Shown: in pieces, positions 36,601 to 45,419 of the stretch
How the letters are laid out: each line of letters starts with the position of its first letter
Position numbering within the stretch: position 1 is the first letter of the stretch
Source of the DNA: Carnobacterium_B sp045617425
GTDB taxonomy: Bacteria > Bacillota > Bacilli > Lactobacillales > Carnobacteriaceae
DNA: 64,000 nt
Assembly: GCF_045617425.1 (NCBI RefSeq)
Contig: NZ_JAZLIO010000009.1
Span: 496,001-560,000 of the forward strand
Direction: 5' to 3'
The notes under the pieces: model-generated
What the model was told of the DNA's origin: nothing
Database searches by the model: none
What the model saw: the letters and a program-made list of their open reading frames with translations, nothing else
Position numbers and translations under genes: made by a program

Positions 36601-37625
36601 TTTGTATTTATCACTGCTCCAGAAATCGGAACTTCTCCTGAAACCTCTGGTACTCTATTGATTGTCGTTGGCAAGTTGACCTGTGTAGAACCAATAACTT
36701 GCGCAGCAGCTAATTCTCCAGTCAAATTTGTTGTTCCAGATGCAATACCATCTACAGCTGTCTGAACAGTAGGCAAAATTGTTCCAGTTACTGTACTTAA
36801 AATACCATTTATCAATCCATTAACAACTGTATCTACAATAGGAACTTCTTGTAACAAGTTCACTTCAAGCCCTTGAGCAGCAACGATTACATCATTTAGC
36901 AATTCAGTAACTACCCTATCTACTGCAGTGTCTAAATATTTATCCAAACCGCTAGTGAAGTCTACACTAATTGAACCATCTGGATTTATCACAGCACCTA
37001 CTTGATCTTCATACACAAGTAAATCTGCTAAAGCAGCATCAACATTATTTAAAGCTGCTACTGCATTTTGCAATTCCTCTAATCCATTCACTTCCAAAAC
37101 ATCAGCAGGAAGAAGCTCTACAATTGTATCTAATGTTCCTACAATACCAGACACCGCTGTATCTAATGTTCCTGTTAAGTTAGAAACCAATGTTCCTAAA
37201 GCAGGCAAATCATCCAAAGTGACAGGCAAAAGTTCAACACGAACATCCGCTGGGCCAGCAGTAGCTATATTACCGGCCAAACTAGGAAGATTAAACAATG
37301 CTACAGTTTGAGGGCTTACTAAATCAATATTCGCTAAACCTGTTCCCGTTAAATCAAGGTCTAACTCGTAGGGTCCTGGGCCCTCTAAATTACCTAAAGC
37401 AGCATCAATATCAATATCTTCAAGTATACCCACTTCAGCTAAAGTAGCTGCTGATGCAGACTCTTCAGTAAATCCGACTAATTTCCCATTTTCAATTACT
37501 GGAATAAATGGTTGAAAAACCAGCGTCGAAGCTACTGCTGAAGACAGTACTATTTTCCTTACTCGTTTAATATGTATTTTCCTATTGTTGTTCATTTTCT
37601 TTCTATAATCAAAAGACTTCCCCAT
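33678..37625 (-). CDS. LPXTG-anchored repetitive surface protein with TSP3-like repeats
   Basis: A 1315-residue cell-wall protein. A long signal peptide (residues 1 to about 59, charged start, ending ESASA) precedes a domain of about 300 residues resembling the choice-of-anchor G type. Six units then alternate a cadherin/Ig-like stretch (from APVITPI, with EAGN and VxVERDTDGDG) with Asp-rich Ca-binding DPDDDNDG repeats; a separate Ig-like domain lies between units four and five. The sorting signal LPQTGE is at 1271-1276, followed by a membrane helix and KKK tail. Repeat DNA units recur about every 380 bp. GAGGAGGA precedes ATG 37625. An adhesin role is inferred. Confidence 0.9.
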   Translation of the reverse strand: MGKSFDYRKKMNNNRKIHIKRVRKIVLSSAVASTLVFQPFIPVIENGKLVGFTEESASAATLAEVGILEDIDIDAALGNLEGPGPYELDLDLTGTGLANIDLVSPQTVALFNLPSLAGNIATAGPADVRVELLPVTLDDLPALGTLVSNLTGTLDTAVSGIVGTLDTIVELLPADVLEVNGLEELQNAVAALNNVDAALADLLVYEDQVGAVINPDGSISVDFTSGLDKYLDTAVDRVVTELLNDVIVAAQGLEVNLLQEVPIVDTVVNGLINGILSTVTGTILPTVQTAVDGIASGTTNLTGELAAAQVIGSTQVNLPTTINRVPEVSGEVPISGAVINTNFIDLTLLSTLPLETSVVLPELDTTAPIITPIADVTTNEDAPIAPILVESNEEGSIVVNELPSGLTFDEASGLITGTPVVDDWGQTEEERDFTVEVTATDDAGNKATPETFVITVQRDTDGDGDPDVTDPDDDNDGVPDEEEVENGTDPKVDDIAPVITPIDDVTGLEDSVIENILVEVNEASDVTVNGLPEGIVFDETTNSITGTLTVEDWGASEETRVSNVTVTATDETGNESTETFTITVERDTDGDGDPDVMDPDDDNDGVPDDEEIENGTDPKVDELAPVISPIEDATATEDEPIEAILIEVDESNEFTVDVAGLPEGLEYDPESESIVGTPTIEEWEGTEETREFETTVTATDEAGNTDTEEFVITIERDTDGDGDPDVTDPDDDNDGVPDDEEIENGTDPKVDEFAPVISQIEDTVAIENDPIEDIIVEVDESSDITTEGLPDGLEYDSETESITGTPTVPDWGELEETRDFETSVTATDEAGNTDTEEFVITVERDTDGDGDPDVTDPDDDNDGVTDEEEISNGTDPKDDTDTPDLEAPNAPEVDGVTSEDTEIVGSTEPGAEVTVTFPNGETATGTADEEGNFVVVIPEDIDLTGGEQLEVVAEDEAGNVSEVTPIEVDDTTAPIILEIEDQTVIEGNPIEDIEVIVENPGEQAALARVMAINLIMPLATPLVDGAIVTGLPDGVTFDTNGNIISGVPIVDDWGATEESRDFVVTVTARDEAGNEATDEFTITVLRDTDGDENPDVTDPDDDNDGITDEEEIEAGTDPKNPDVLAPIILPIENVDVVENQPIDDIVVDVNEPSDVIVDGLPNGLEYDPETGIISGTPVVNDWGDNETERDYVVTITAEDEAGNTSTLEFILVVQRDTDEDGDPNVTDPDDDNDGATDEVEIQAGTNPWDNTNYPRSGSGSANNTVKNQAMLPQTGESQSIFAVVSGLVLAAVSSAMLMFNKKKNSSNSSKRNIKK

Positions 37626-38040
37626 GCCTTATTCCTCCTCATATTTACGAAACTTTTTTAAAACACAACGTATGAAAAAAGCAATAAACCGATCACGAAA
37701 ACTAATTTAATTTTAATAAAAAAAGTCGTTTTGAAATGAAAACGATTTATTTCGTACAATTTATCACAGACTTTGTAATTTTTGAAGTAATATCCCTTGA
37801 ATTCATAAAAAAAGTTGTACCATTTTTAGTGATAATTAAAAAATTTACAAATTTTTTATTCTTTATTTTTTTATTACAGCTGTTATCAACCTGCTACATG
37901 TACTTTCCTAAAAAAGTACCTATCGCAACTATTTTAAAATTGACACATGCTTTTTTTTTCAGTAATTACTGAGGTACAAAGTTGTTTTTAATTTTCAATA
38001 GAAAAACTAGTTTATTTTAAACTTATTATTTTTTTTACAC
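37626..38040. other. AT-rich intergenic region upstream of the surface protein gene
   Basis: About 415 bp with the upstream region of the leftward surface protein gene. A 78-codon rightward frame in it lacks a ribosome site and shows no recognisable family. I see no clear promoter or hairpin. Confidence 0.4.
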
Positions 38041-38078
38041 AAAAAAAGCTAACCTCTATATTTAGAAAAGTTAGCTTT
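38041..38078 (-). terminator. terminator after the metallophosphoesterase gene
   Basis: AAAGCTAAC pairs with GTTAGCTTT and the minus strand continues TTTTGTG. Confidence 0.82.
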
Positions 38079-38107
38079 ATCGTATTTAATTTTTCAATTC
38101 AAAGAAT

Positions 38108-39034
38108 TTATATTTGACTATTATTTTTGTTCCAACCTTCCAATTGCATATCAAATTCTTCAATTGGTTCTGGTCCTCGCATGGTATCTTTTTTTATAGT
38201 CAATACACCTTTTTTACTTACTTTTGTTTCCCATCGTACTAATCGAACTTTACCTTCAGCTATTTCAATTCCAGTAATAATCGTTGGATAGACACAACAA
38301 CCAGTATTGAAATAAGGGAGATCTTTATCTTTTGGGTACTTAAATCGATGTGTATGCCCACAAATAAGCATGATTTTATTCTTTCTTATCCATTTCCCAA
38401 AGTTTTTCTCGATTTTATGTCTCTTGGTTACATTTTTAACCGGACTTGAAGGATTTTTAATGCCAAATCCATGGAGAAAGCGCCAAAAGAATTTTAAAGA
38501 CAACATTGTAAAAAAGGCAAATTGATCGTTCGGTGCATCGCCTTGGTGTCCGTGTACCGTTAATATTTCTTGTCCTGTCTTTTTATACTTCAATACCAAT
38601 GCTTCAATAGGTTGAAGTCCCTTTAAAAAATCAAAATATTCTTCGGTGTACTCATCGTAATTAGTGTAGTAATTTTTTTCAACATACTTCTGATTTTTTA
38701 AAGCAATATCATGATTGCCATACAATTTTATCAATCGATCGCTATCAAAAAATTTTTTTATCATGTCAAATACTTCATTATGGGCATTTTTGGTATAAGT
38801 AAAATCAGAGTACTCTAACAATTCATCTCCGTCTCCTGCTTCTACATAAGTATAGCCATTTTTATAATAATACTTTAAAGCATGTAGGAAAATGTTGCGG
38901 TTTCGAGTAAATTCATCTGATATATTCCCATTGCCTCGATGGACATCACTAAAAAAAATGTATTTTGAATGCTCATCAAATTCTTCCACTCTAGCATTTT
39001 CGTAAGCTTCGGTTAACCGTCTTCCTGTAAACAT
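38108..39034 (-). CDS. calcineurin-type metallophosphoesterase
   Basis: A 308-residue phosphoesterase. Metal ligands appear in order: DVH in YIFFSDVHRGNG, GD in VEAGDGDELLEY, GNHD in KLYGNHDIA, H in LTVHGHQGD and GHTHR in MLICGHTHRFK. The substrate is unknown. I choose ATG 39034, preceded by GGGGTGG; a GTG at 39043 overlaps this site. It is monocistronic with a terminator. Confidence 0.85.
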   Translation of the reverse strand: MFTGRRLTEAYENARVEEFDEHSKYIFFSDVHRGNGNISDEFTRNRNIFLHALKYYYKNGYTYVEAGDGDELLEYSDFTYTKNAHNEVFDMIKKFFDSDRLIKLYGNHDIALKNQKYVEKNYYTNYDEYTEEYFDFLKGLQPIEALVLKYKKTGQEILTVHGHQGDAPNDQFAFFTMLSLKFFWRFLHGFGIKNPSSPVKNVTKRHKIEKNFGKWIRKNKIMLICGHTHRFKYPKDKDLPYFNTGCCVYPTIITGIEIAEGKVRLVRWETKVSKKGVLTIKKDTMRGPEPIEEFDMQLEGWNKNNSQI

Positions 39035-39431
39035 ATTTTCCACCCCATAAACAGTTGACGCTCTTATATAAGCAACTGAATTAATCTTCCTACTAACAGT
39101 ATACCTTTTATCTGATTAAGTTAAAAAAATAATTACTTACACATTTCTAAAACTACTCAATAAGTTTATAATTTCTTCACATAAATTTAATTAGTTATGC
39201 TCCACTTAAGAACCTTCACATAACTAATATTTCTACTGCTAAAAAAATACAATAGATAGGGCAATTGTATTCATTGGGTAAATCATGCTCTTTCATTAAT
39301 AAAACACTACACTGATTATCTTTTACTATATTATTAACTAACAATATATCGGGGTTCAAAGATTTTATTTTCCGCAAAGCCTTTCAAGTAGTAATTTAAT
39401 TTACTTACTATCAATACATTCAAATATGCAC
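39035..39431. other. intergenic region with decayed coding traces
   Basis: About 400 bp. Besides the possible gene fragment at 39216-39383, ATTAGTTATG (39190-39199) and CATAACTAAT (39219-39228) form a 10-bp inverted repeat around 19 nt. No complete gene is seen. Confidence 0.4.
39216..39383 (-). pseudogene. possible coding fragment, receiver-domain-like
   Basis: A 55-codon open frame between two stops, without start codon or ribosome site. The translation (KSLNPDILLVNN, SVLLMKEHDLPNEYNCPIY) has the composition of real protein and vaguely resembles a response-regulator receiver around the phospho-Asp, which is Asn here. It may be chance. Upstream and downstream frames are broken. Confidence 0.22.
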
Positions 39432-39482
39432 AAAAAAGGCAGTGATTATAGTCTCACAAAAGACCTTTATCACTGCTTTTTT
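39432..39482 (-). terminator. terminator after the membrane-anchored SDR gene
   Basis: AAAAAGGCAGTGAT pairs with ATCACTGCTTTTTT (one bulge) around a 22-nt loop. Confidence 0.78.
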
Positions 39483-39484
39483 AC

Positions 39485-40552
39485 CTATACTTTATATTTT
39501 TTTTTAGCCGCCAATAAAAACAATGCTCCTAACCCAGTAATTGCTGCTGTTGTAATCATTGGGTGTTTAGTTGCTTTTACGTAATAACTATTTGAACGAA
39601 CCCAACCTTCTTTAGTTCCTCTCTCATGTAATCCATACCCCGCATGATATAACGCACTTTCTTCGGGCGGATTAGACTGTTTGTCTAAATGCTGAGTCGG
39701 GTACATAATCTTTTCAACTAATTTATCAGTAAACCGTGGAAATACTCTGCCTAATACAACAAAAATTTTAGCTTGAGAACCCACAAATATATCTCTTTTT
39801 GGATTTTCTGCAGCAAATAAAATGGCTTCTGCTACTGCTTCCGGTGGGTAAATCATTCCTCTATGACCAGGCTGTTTATCCATATAACTCATAGCATGTT
39901 CATTGTATGGGGTATCGATTCTACCCGGGTGAATCAACGTTACAGAAACAGGTAGATGTTCCTTTTCAAGTTCCATCCGAAGATTCTCTGTCCATCCGTG
40001 TACAGCAAATTTAGAGGAAGCATAAGTTGATTGAACCGTAGTACCTCTATCACCAAATAAAGAACCAATATTAATTAATGCGCCTGGCGTTTTACGGTCC
40101 TTATAATGCTCTACCGCTGCCCTACTACCATAAACTACACCCCAAAAATTTGTTTCAAACATACGTCTCATATCTTTAGTGCTAACATCCATGGAATGAC
40201 CAAAAATAGAGATTCCTGCGTTGTTGACCCACGTATCAAAACGCCCAAATTCTCTTAAAGTTGCTTCAGCAATCGCGTTGACATCTTCTTCTTTTCCAAC
40301 ATCTGCTTCAACATAAATAGCTGAATGACCTTTCCGTTGCAATTCTTCTACTAATTTTTGCAAAGCTTCTTCATTTCTCGCAGCCACAACAACTTTTGCT
40401 CCTTTTTCCGCAGCCATTCTTGCTGTCACTAAACCTATTCCACTAGAGGCACCCGTAATAACGATAACTTGGTCTTTTAATTTTTTTAAATGTAAATCTT
40501 TCATGTTACTCGATTTTTTTTTATCCAGTTGATTCATCTCTAACCTCTTCAT
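39485..40552 (-). CDS. short-chain dehydrogenase with C-terminal membrane anchor
   Basis: A 355-residue SDR. The cofactor loop TGASSGIG is at 33-40, NNAG and the catalytic YASSK follow in the usual order up to about residue 270. The remaining 85 residues are an extension ending in a hydrophobic segment MITTAAITGLGALFLLA and a KKK tail, so the enzyme is probably tail-anchored in the membrane. I choose ATG 40552 directly after GAGGAGGAATTGC; the frame is open up to 40618 but without a site. The substrate is unknown. Confidence 0.85.
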   Translation of the reverse strand: MKRLEMNQLDKKKSSNMKDLHLKKLKDQVIVITGASSGIGLVTARMAAEKGAKVVVAARNEEALQKLVEELQRKGHSAIYVEADVGKEEDVNAIAEATLREFGRFDTWVNNAGISIFGHSMDVSTKDMRRMFETNFWGVVYGSRAAVEHYKDRKTPGALINIGSLFGDRGTTVQSTYASSKFAVHGWTENLRMELEKEHLPVSVTLIHPGRIDTPYNEHAMSYMDKQPGHRGMIYPPEAVAEAILFAAENPKRDIFVGSQAKIFVVLGRVFPRFTDKLVEKIMYPTQHLDKQSNPPEESALYHAGYGLHERGTKEGWVRSNSYYVKATKHPMITTAAITGLGALFLLAAKKKYKV

Positions 40553-41064
40553 AGCAATTCCTCCTCGTATAAGCAACCTTAATCCCTTACGATTAATGAT
40601 AAAATGCATGCACTTCAATTGGGCAGATTAAAAAATTAAGACTATACCTCATATTTTGATAACGCTTACTAACTATAGTTTAATCAAAAGAAAAAAAAAT
40701 GCAAAAAAGCTGTACTTTTAATTATTGCTTGGAAGTAATTTCTTTTAAAATCAAATTAAAATTACTTATAAATTTGCATTCTAACATCATATTTGACAAG
40801 AATTACTAGCCCATCTGATTAAATTTTTTCGTTAGAAAGAAATTAAGTTCCTTTATAAAAAAGAATAATTTAACTTTACTTTTTTTTGATAATAAATGTT
40901 CCTTTATAAAATTCTTTGAATACTTTAAGTAATGGTAGTATCATTATTTTTTTTTTTCAAATCATAACAATACGGGACAGCTTAATATAGTAGTATATAA
41001 GTTTGAGAATTTTTTTAGGGGATATGCTACTCTATCTGACTACTTTACCAAGTTACATAAAAAT
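40553..41064. other. AT-rich intergenic region upstream of the SDR gene
   Basis: About 510 bp between the leftward SDR gene and the mannitol genes. Only the SDR leader and AT-rich sequence are present; no mtlD or other gene remnant is recognisable. Confidence 0.45.
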
Positions 41065-41102
41065 AACAAAAAAGAAGCTGCATAGCAGTTCCTTTTTTTG
41101 TT
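41065..41102 (-). terminator. terminator after mtlF
   Basis: AACAAAAAAGaAGCTGC pairs with GCAGtTCCTTTTTTTGTT around 3-4 nt. Confidence 0.78.
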
Positions 41103-41143
41103 ATTTTTTAAATTTGTTTACCCATATTCTTGTTGGTTAACTA

Positions 41144-41587
41144 TTATTCATTTGTAGTTTTCAATAATTCAATCACTTCTTCTGGTGTATCAGCTGTAAT
41201 CAACTTTTGCACATTCTCAATTTCTGAACAAAAGATAGCAATAGAAGACAATAAATCTAAGTGTTCGTCGCCTTTACCTGCAATTCCAAATAAAACAAAT
41301 ACTTTATTTTCATCACTTGTTTCACTAAAATCAATTCCATTCGGGAAAGTCGCTACCGAAATAGCTGTTTTGTAGATATCTTTTTTTGAACTATCGGTCC
41401 CATGAGGAATAGCAATAAAATTTCCCATGTAAGTAGACACAGTCTTTTCTCTTTCCAGCATACTTTCAATATACTCTTTATTTACTGCACCGTTTTCAAC
41501 TAATAAATTACCTACTAAACGAATAGCTTCTTCTTTAGTTTCAGCTACTGCTCCTAATTCAATCCATTCTTTGGTTAATGTTACCAT
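41144..41587 (-). CDS. mtlF: mannitol-specific PTS enzyme IIA
   Basis: A 147-residue EIIA of the fructose/mannitol class. The phosphorylated His is H62 in IAIPHGTD. It passes phosphate from HPr to the EIIB domain of MtlA. I choose ATG 41587 at good distance from GAGGAG; a TTG at 41593 is too close. It is last of three mtl genes, 20 bp after mtlR. Confidence 0.9.
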   Translation of the reverse strand: MVTLTKEWIELGAVAETKEEAIRLVGNLLVENGAVNKEYIESMLEREKTVSTYMGNFIAIPHGTDSSKKDIYKTAISVATFPNGIDFSETSDENKVFVLFGIAGKGDEHLDLLSSIAIFCSEIENVQKLITADTPEEVIELLKTTNE

Positions 41588-41607
41588 TTTCAATCACTCC
41601 TCTAGTT

Positions 41608-43713
41608 TTAATAAGTCTTTCTTAGCACATAGGCTTTAAATTCCTTTTCAATCTTCTTTCGAATCGCTTCTTCCTCGCCCTTATTAAACAAAGCTGTAGT
41701 ACTGTCATTTTCAATTACCATGCTACTGACTAAGCCTAATAAATCCCGCTCAACAACATTTAGCGGGTAAGGTGCGACCATTATCAATACCCTTTTCAAG
41801 AGCATGTTCTTCCTATCAATTCCTAAGATGGGCACCTCTTGCTCTAATTCATAGATTCCAAAATAACTAGAAGCAACATGAGCATTTCTCACGTGAAAAA
41901 GTCCCATTTGAGTTCCAGGTATGCCTACCGGAGCAACTTTCGCTCGTTCCATCAACTTTTGTTGCACATTTCTAGCATCTGTTAAAACTCCAATATCTTG
42001 GAGTTGACGGCAAATCCATAATAACCTTTCTTCTAGTGGCTGATTCCCATTAATAGACTCTATGGAAAAATAATTTAGGATACCTAATGCGGTTTTAGAC
42101 AAATGATGAATTTCTTTTAACGTTTTTTCTGTAGGTACCTTTTCGCTATTTTGTTTGTTTATTTCTTTTATCGAATCGGTCAATGTGTAATCCTTCTTTT
42201 GATCAATACACTCATCGATTAATCCTTTGATCTTAATTAATTCTTCACTCAAAAGCATAGGCGTAATCAAGTGGTAACGTACTGAAAAATGTGGCAATAA
42301 AACAGTTGAAAAAATAAAATCAAAGTCCGTTAATTGATAGTCATTTACCTCAGAAAGAGAAACTACCGTTATTTCTTTCAACTCAGAAAAATGTTTATTT
42401 AATCGGTTTTCTAAGATTTTTGAGGTACCAATTCCGCTAGTACAAATGACCATTGCTTTTAAGCCATATATTTTTTTGTCATTTTCCCAAGAAGAAGCAA
42501 AATGAATAACTAGATAAATATAATCATTTTCTGAAAAACGTTTATCTGGATAGACACTTGCTAACCCTATTATTACACCTTTATAAATTTCTGGATAACG
42601 TTCACGAATCGTTGCGTAAAGGCTATCTTCTACTTGTAGAACCGGTGTAACTGTACGATTTAGTAAAGCTTCCATATGTGTCAATAAACCCGAAAATAGT
42701 GTATGGTCTTTGCTAAATTCCCAGTGAACTTCTGTTTCAACCAAATGAATAAAGTGCTTAACATGATACGTTAGTTCCATGTTATAATCTGTTGAAAATA
42801 CATCTTGTTTTTGAAAAAAACGCACACCGTTTACTGCCTTTTTTAAAAAGCTTCGTTCTGATCTTGAAAATTGCAACTCCGTTTCTTGAGAAATATTTTT
42901 AATCACATAATCCGTTATGTTATTAGTGAGAATAGAGTTTTCTTTTTCTTCAACATGAATATCGGTTAACGGATTGTCTTCGGATAAACGCATAATCGTT
43001 AAAGTTAAAATAACAATAAATTGCATTAAACCACTATTGGATATATCTTCAAAAAAATGTTGCTTCATTCGAAAGGTAGTCTGTACAGCTAGTTTAAAAT
43101 AACGATAAGTTAGAAAAGATAAAAATGGCATTCTTGTTTTCTTTACTCGTTCAAAGTGCTCCTCATCATACTCATTTTGAAAAAGATTTAAAAATTCGTA
43201 TTCATTTAATTTGCTAGTAATAATTCCGCTGACGATCAACCGCAAAGATTCTTCATCGCTTTTAATGGAAACTGCTTTACCTTTCCCACGTTGTAAGGTC
43301 ATTTGGACTCCTTCAATAATTTCTGCAACTTTGCTTAAATCATTGTTGATCGTTCCTGGACTCACATTAAAGTCTTGTGCTAATCCTATTAATTTAATGT
43401 TGTCTTTTGTGAGTAAAAGCTGACAAATTAGATAACTCTGACGATCTTTTGAATCAAAAATAAGATCTGTATTTAATAAATCTTTTTTTAATCGATTTAA
43501 CTCTTCTAATTCACCACTTAAATAAAATCCCGTACCTAACTTTTTATTAAGAACAATGTGGTAAAGAGATAGCGTATCTTCAGCTAGGGCAAGTTCGCGA
43601 TAAATTGTTCGACTGCTCACTTCCAGTTCTCTAGCCAAGACCTCTAAAGAAATCCCAGTTTTATTCAGCAAAAGCAATTCCAATAATTGCTTTTCTTTTA
43701 TTGAAAAATACAT
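41608..43713 (-). CDS. mtlR: MtlR-type PRD-containing transcriptional activator
   Basis: A 701-residue regulator. It has two N-terminal helix-turn-helix domains (about 1-60 and 80-140), two PRD domains (about 185-400), an EIIB-Gat-like domain with Cys in VICTSGIGTSKIL near 410 and a C-terminal EIIA-like domain with the His of GLFHVRN near 600. PTS phosphorylation of these sites sets its activity on the mannitol operon. It lies 47 bp downstream of mtlA and 20 bp before mtlF, the order mtlA-mtlR-mtlF known from Firmicutes. Confidence 0.92.
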   Translation of the reverse strand: MYFSIKEKQLLELLLLNKTGISLEVLARELEVSSRTIYRELALAEDTLSLYHIVLNKKLGTGFYLSGELEELNRLKKDLLNTDLIFDSKDRQSYLICQLLLTKDNIKLIGLAQDFNVSPGTINNDLSKVAEIIEGVQMTLQRGKGKAVSIKSDEESLRLIVSGIITSKLNEYEFLNLFQNEYDEEHFERVKKTRMPFLSFLTYRYFKLAVQTTFRMKQHFFEDISNSGLMQFIVILTLTIMRLSEDNPLTDIHVEEKENSILTNNITDYVIKNISQETELQFSRSERSFLKKAVNGVRFFQKQDVFSTDYNMELTYHVKHFIHLVETEVHWEFSKDHTLFSGLLTHMEALLNRTVTPVLQVEDSLYATIRERYPEIYKGVIIGLASVYPDKRFSENDYIYLVIHFASSWENDKKIYGLKAMVICTSGIGTSKILENRLNKHFSELKEITVVSLSEVNDYQLTDFDFIFSTVLLPHFSVRYHLITPMLLSEELIKIKGLIDECIDQKKDYTLTDSIKEINKQNSEKVPTEKTLKEIHHLSKTALGILNYFSIESINGNQPLEERLLWICRQLQDIGVLTDARNVQQKLMERAKVAPVGIPGTQMGLFHVRNAHVASSYFGIYELEQEVPILGIDRKNMLLKRVLIMVAPYPLNVVERDLLGLVSSMVIENDSTTALFNKGEEEAIRKKIEKEFKAYVLRKTY

Positions 43714-43760
43714 TTATTACCCTCGTTCCTACTCTCTTTTTATTACTTTTTATTCTATCA

Positions 43761-45227
43761 TCAAGAATGGAGTAAACTTTCGATAACTTGATCGTATTTA
43801 GGGCTACTTAAAAAGTTATCGACTGTTTCATGCATCCCACTTGGTGTTTTTTGTTGTGCTCTAGCATTTAATTCAATTTGCGTAATAATTAACGTTCCTT
43901 GTTCATCTTCCAGATCACTAATGGCTGAATTCGTAACGGGTATTTCTAGACCGGCTTTTTTTACTTTGTTTCTTAAAATCGATGCTCCCATAGCACTAGA
44001 CCCCATTCCTGCATCACAAGCAAAAATAATTCGCTTAACGTTTGCTGAAGAAATCGTTTGTTCAACGCTTTCAGATTCAGTTAAAATACTAGCGGAAGTT
44101 GTATTTAGAACTGCACCTTTTGACTCAGCTTTCATTCCTTGCATTTTAGTTACATTGCTTTCAAAGTCTTCATTTTCAGAATGGTCTGCTTTTAAAATAA
44201 GCATTGCAACAACAAAAGATGCAACAATTGATGCTAACACACCAGTTAATATTTGCAAGTATTCACCTTTAGGCGTCATTGCAATAACGGAAAGGATAGA
44301 ACCAGGTGATGCAGTAGCAACTAACCCGGTATCAAATAGTGTGAATGTTAACGTTCCTACAACTCCACCGGCCATAACTGCCAAAATCATTAATGGCTTC
44401 ATCAACACATAAGGAAAGTACAGTTCATGTATCCCTCCAATAAATTGGATGATTGCAGCACCTGGTGCAGAAGCTTTAGCTGTTCCTTTACCAAACAACA
44501 TGTATGCTAATAGAACTCCAAATCCAGGACCAGGATTTCCAGATAAGATAAACAAGATTGATTTTCCTGTTTGAGCTGCTTGCTCAACACCAAGAGGTCC
44601 TAAAATTCCATGATTGATTGCATTGTTTAAAAAGATAACTTTACCAGGTTCAGTGAACAGATTAACTAATGGCAATAAATTTGCATTGATCATGAATTCG
44701 ATTCCATTTCCTAAAAAGGCCATGATATTTGAAACGATGGGTCCAATTCCTAAATACCCTATAATAGCTAAGATAAAACCGATGATTCCACTAGAAAAGT
44801 TGTTGACCAGCATTTCAAAACCGGCTCTTATCTTAGATTGAAACATATCGTCAAATTTTTTAATTGCCCAGCCACCGAATGGCCCCATGATCATTGCACC
44901 GATAAACATAGGCACATCCGTTCCTACGATAACACCAATTGATGCTACTGCTCCTACTACACCTCCACGATGACCCGAAATCATTTTCCCACCAGAATAT
45001 CCGATCAACAATGGCAGTAAGTATGTAATCATCGGTGTTACTAATTCAGCAAGTTTCTCATTTGGTAAATACCCGTTAGGGATAAATAATGCTGTAACTA
45101 TTCCCCAAGCTATAAAGGCTCCTATGTTTGGAATCACCATGTTACTTAAAAAAGTTCCTACTTTTTGTGCCCCAACTTTAATAGTCGTTTTATCTTTTAT
45201 TCTCTCTTTACTATTTACAGCTTCCAT
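43761..45227 (-). CDS. mtlA: mannitol-specific PTS enzyme IICB
   Basis: A 488-residue mannitol permease. The EIIC part spans about 20-345 with the GGIHELYFPYVLMKP loop; the EIIB part carries phospho-Cys C404 in FACDAGMGSSAMGA. It imports mannitol as mannitol-1-phosphate. The usual partner mtlD is not in this operon or elsewhere in the window. AAGGAGGA precedes the ATG, and a perfect cre site lies 57-70 bp upstream. Confidence 0.93.
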   Translation of the reverse strand: MEAVNSKERIKDKTTIKVGAQKVGTFLSNMVIPNIGAFIAWGIVTALFIPNGYLPNEKLAELVTPMITYLLPLLIGYSGGKMISGHRGGVVGAVASIGVIVGTDVPMFIGAMIMGPFGGWAIKKFDDMFQSKIRAGFEMLVNNFSSGIIGFILAIIGYLGIGPIVSNIMAFLGNGIEFMINANLLPLVNLFTEPGKVIFLNNAINHGILGPLGVEQAAQTGKSILFILSGNPGPGFGVLLAYMLFGKGTAKASAPGAAIIQFIGGIHELYFPYVLMKPLMILAVMAGGVVGTLTFTLFDTGLVATASPGSILSVIAMTPKGEYLQILTGVLASIVASFVVAMLILKADHSENEDFESNVTKMQGMKAESKGAVLNTTSASILTESESVEQTISSANVKRIIFACDAGMGSSAMGASILRNKVKKAGLEIPVTNSAISDLEDEQGTLIITQIELNARAQQKTPSGMHETVDNFLSSPKYDQVIESLLHS

Positions 45228-45283
45228 ATTGGTTTCCTCCTTGAATTCCTTTATTTCTTTGATAGGATAATCTTACAAGTGTT

Positions 45284-45297
45284 TGTTTCCGCTTACA
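45284..45297 (-). promoter_or_regulatory. cre site upstream of mtlA
   Basis: TGTAAGCGGAAACA on the minus strand fits TGNAARCGNNNNCA completely. A TTGACA lies about 25 bp upstream of it, so the site probably overlaps the promoter and gives carbon catabolite repression. Confidence 0.8.
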
Positions 45298-45369
45298 ATG
45301 GATAATGAATACAAACTTGTCAAAAGGAAATTGACAAATTTTAAACAATCGTATGTCGTCTGTTAAATC

Positions 45370-45413
45370 AAAAAGAGTGGCTATTTCAAAAATATGAAAT
45401 AACCGCTCTTTTG
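45370..45413 (-). terminator. terminator after the 6-phosphogluconate dehydrogenase gene
   Basis: AAAGAGTGGcTATTTC pairs with GAAATAaCCGCTCTTT around a short A/T loop, with T's on the minus strand. Confidence 0.88.
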
Positions 45414-45419
45414 ACTATC

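Noticed and set aside
37736..37972. 78-codon plus-strand frame upstream of the surface protein gene
   Set aside because: Phe/Ile-rich translation typical of AT-rich noncoding DNA, no ribosome site, no neighbour relation.
43921..44412. 163-codon plus-strand frame opposite mtlA
   Set aside because: It is antisense to the conserved EIIB domain and lacks a ribosome site.
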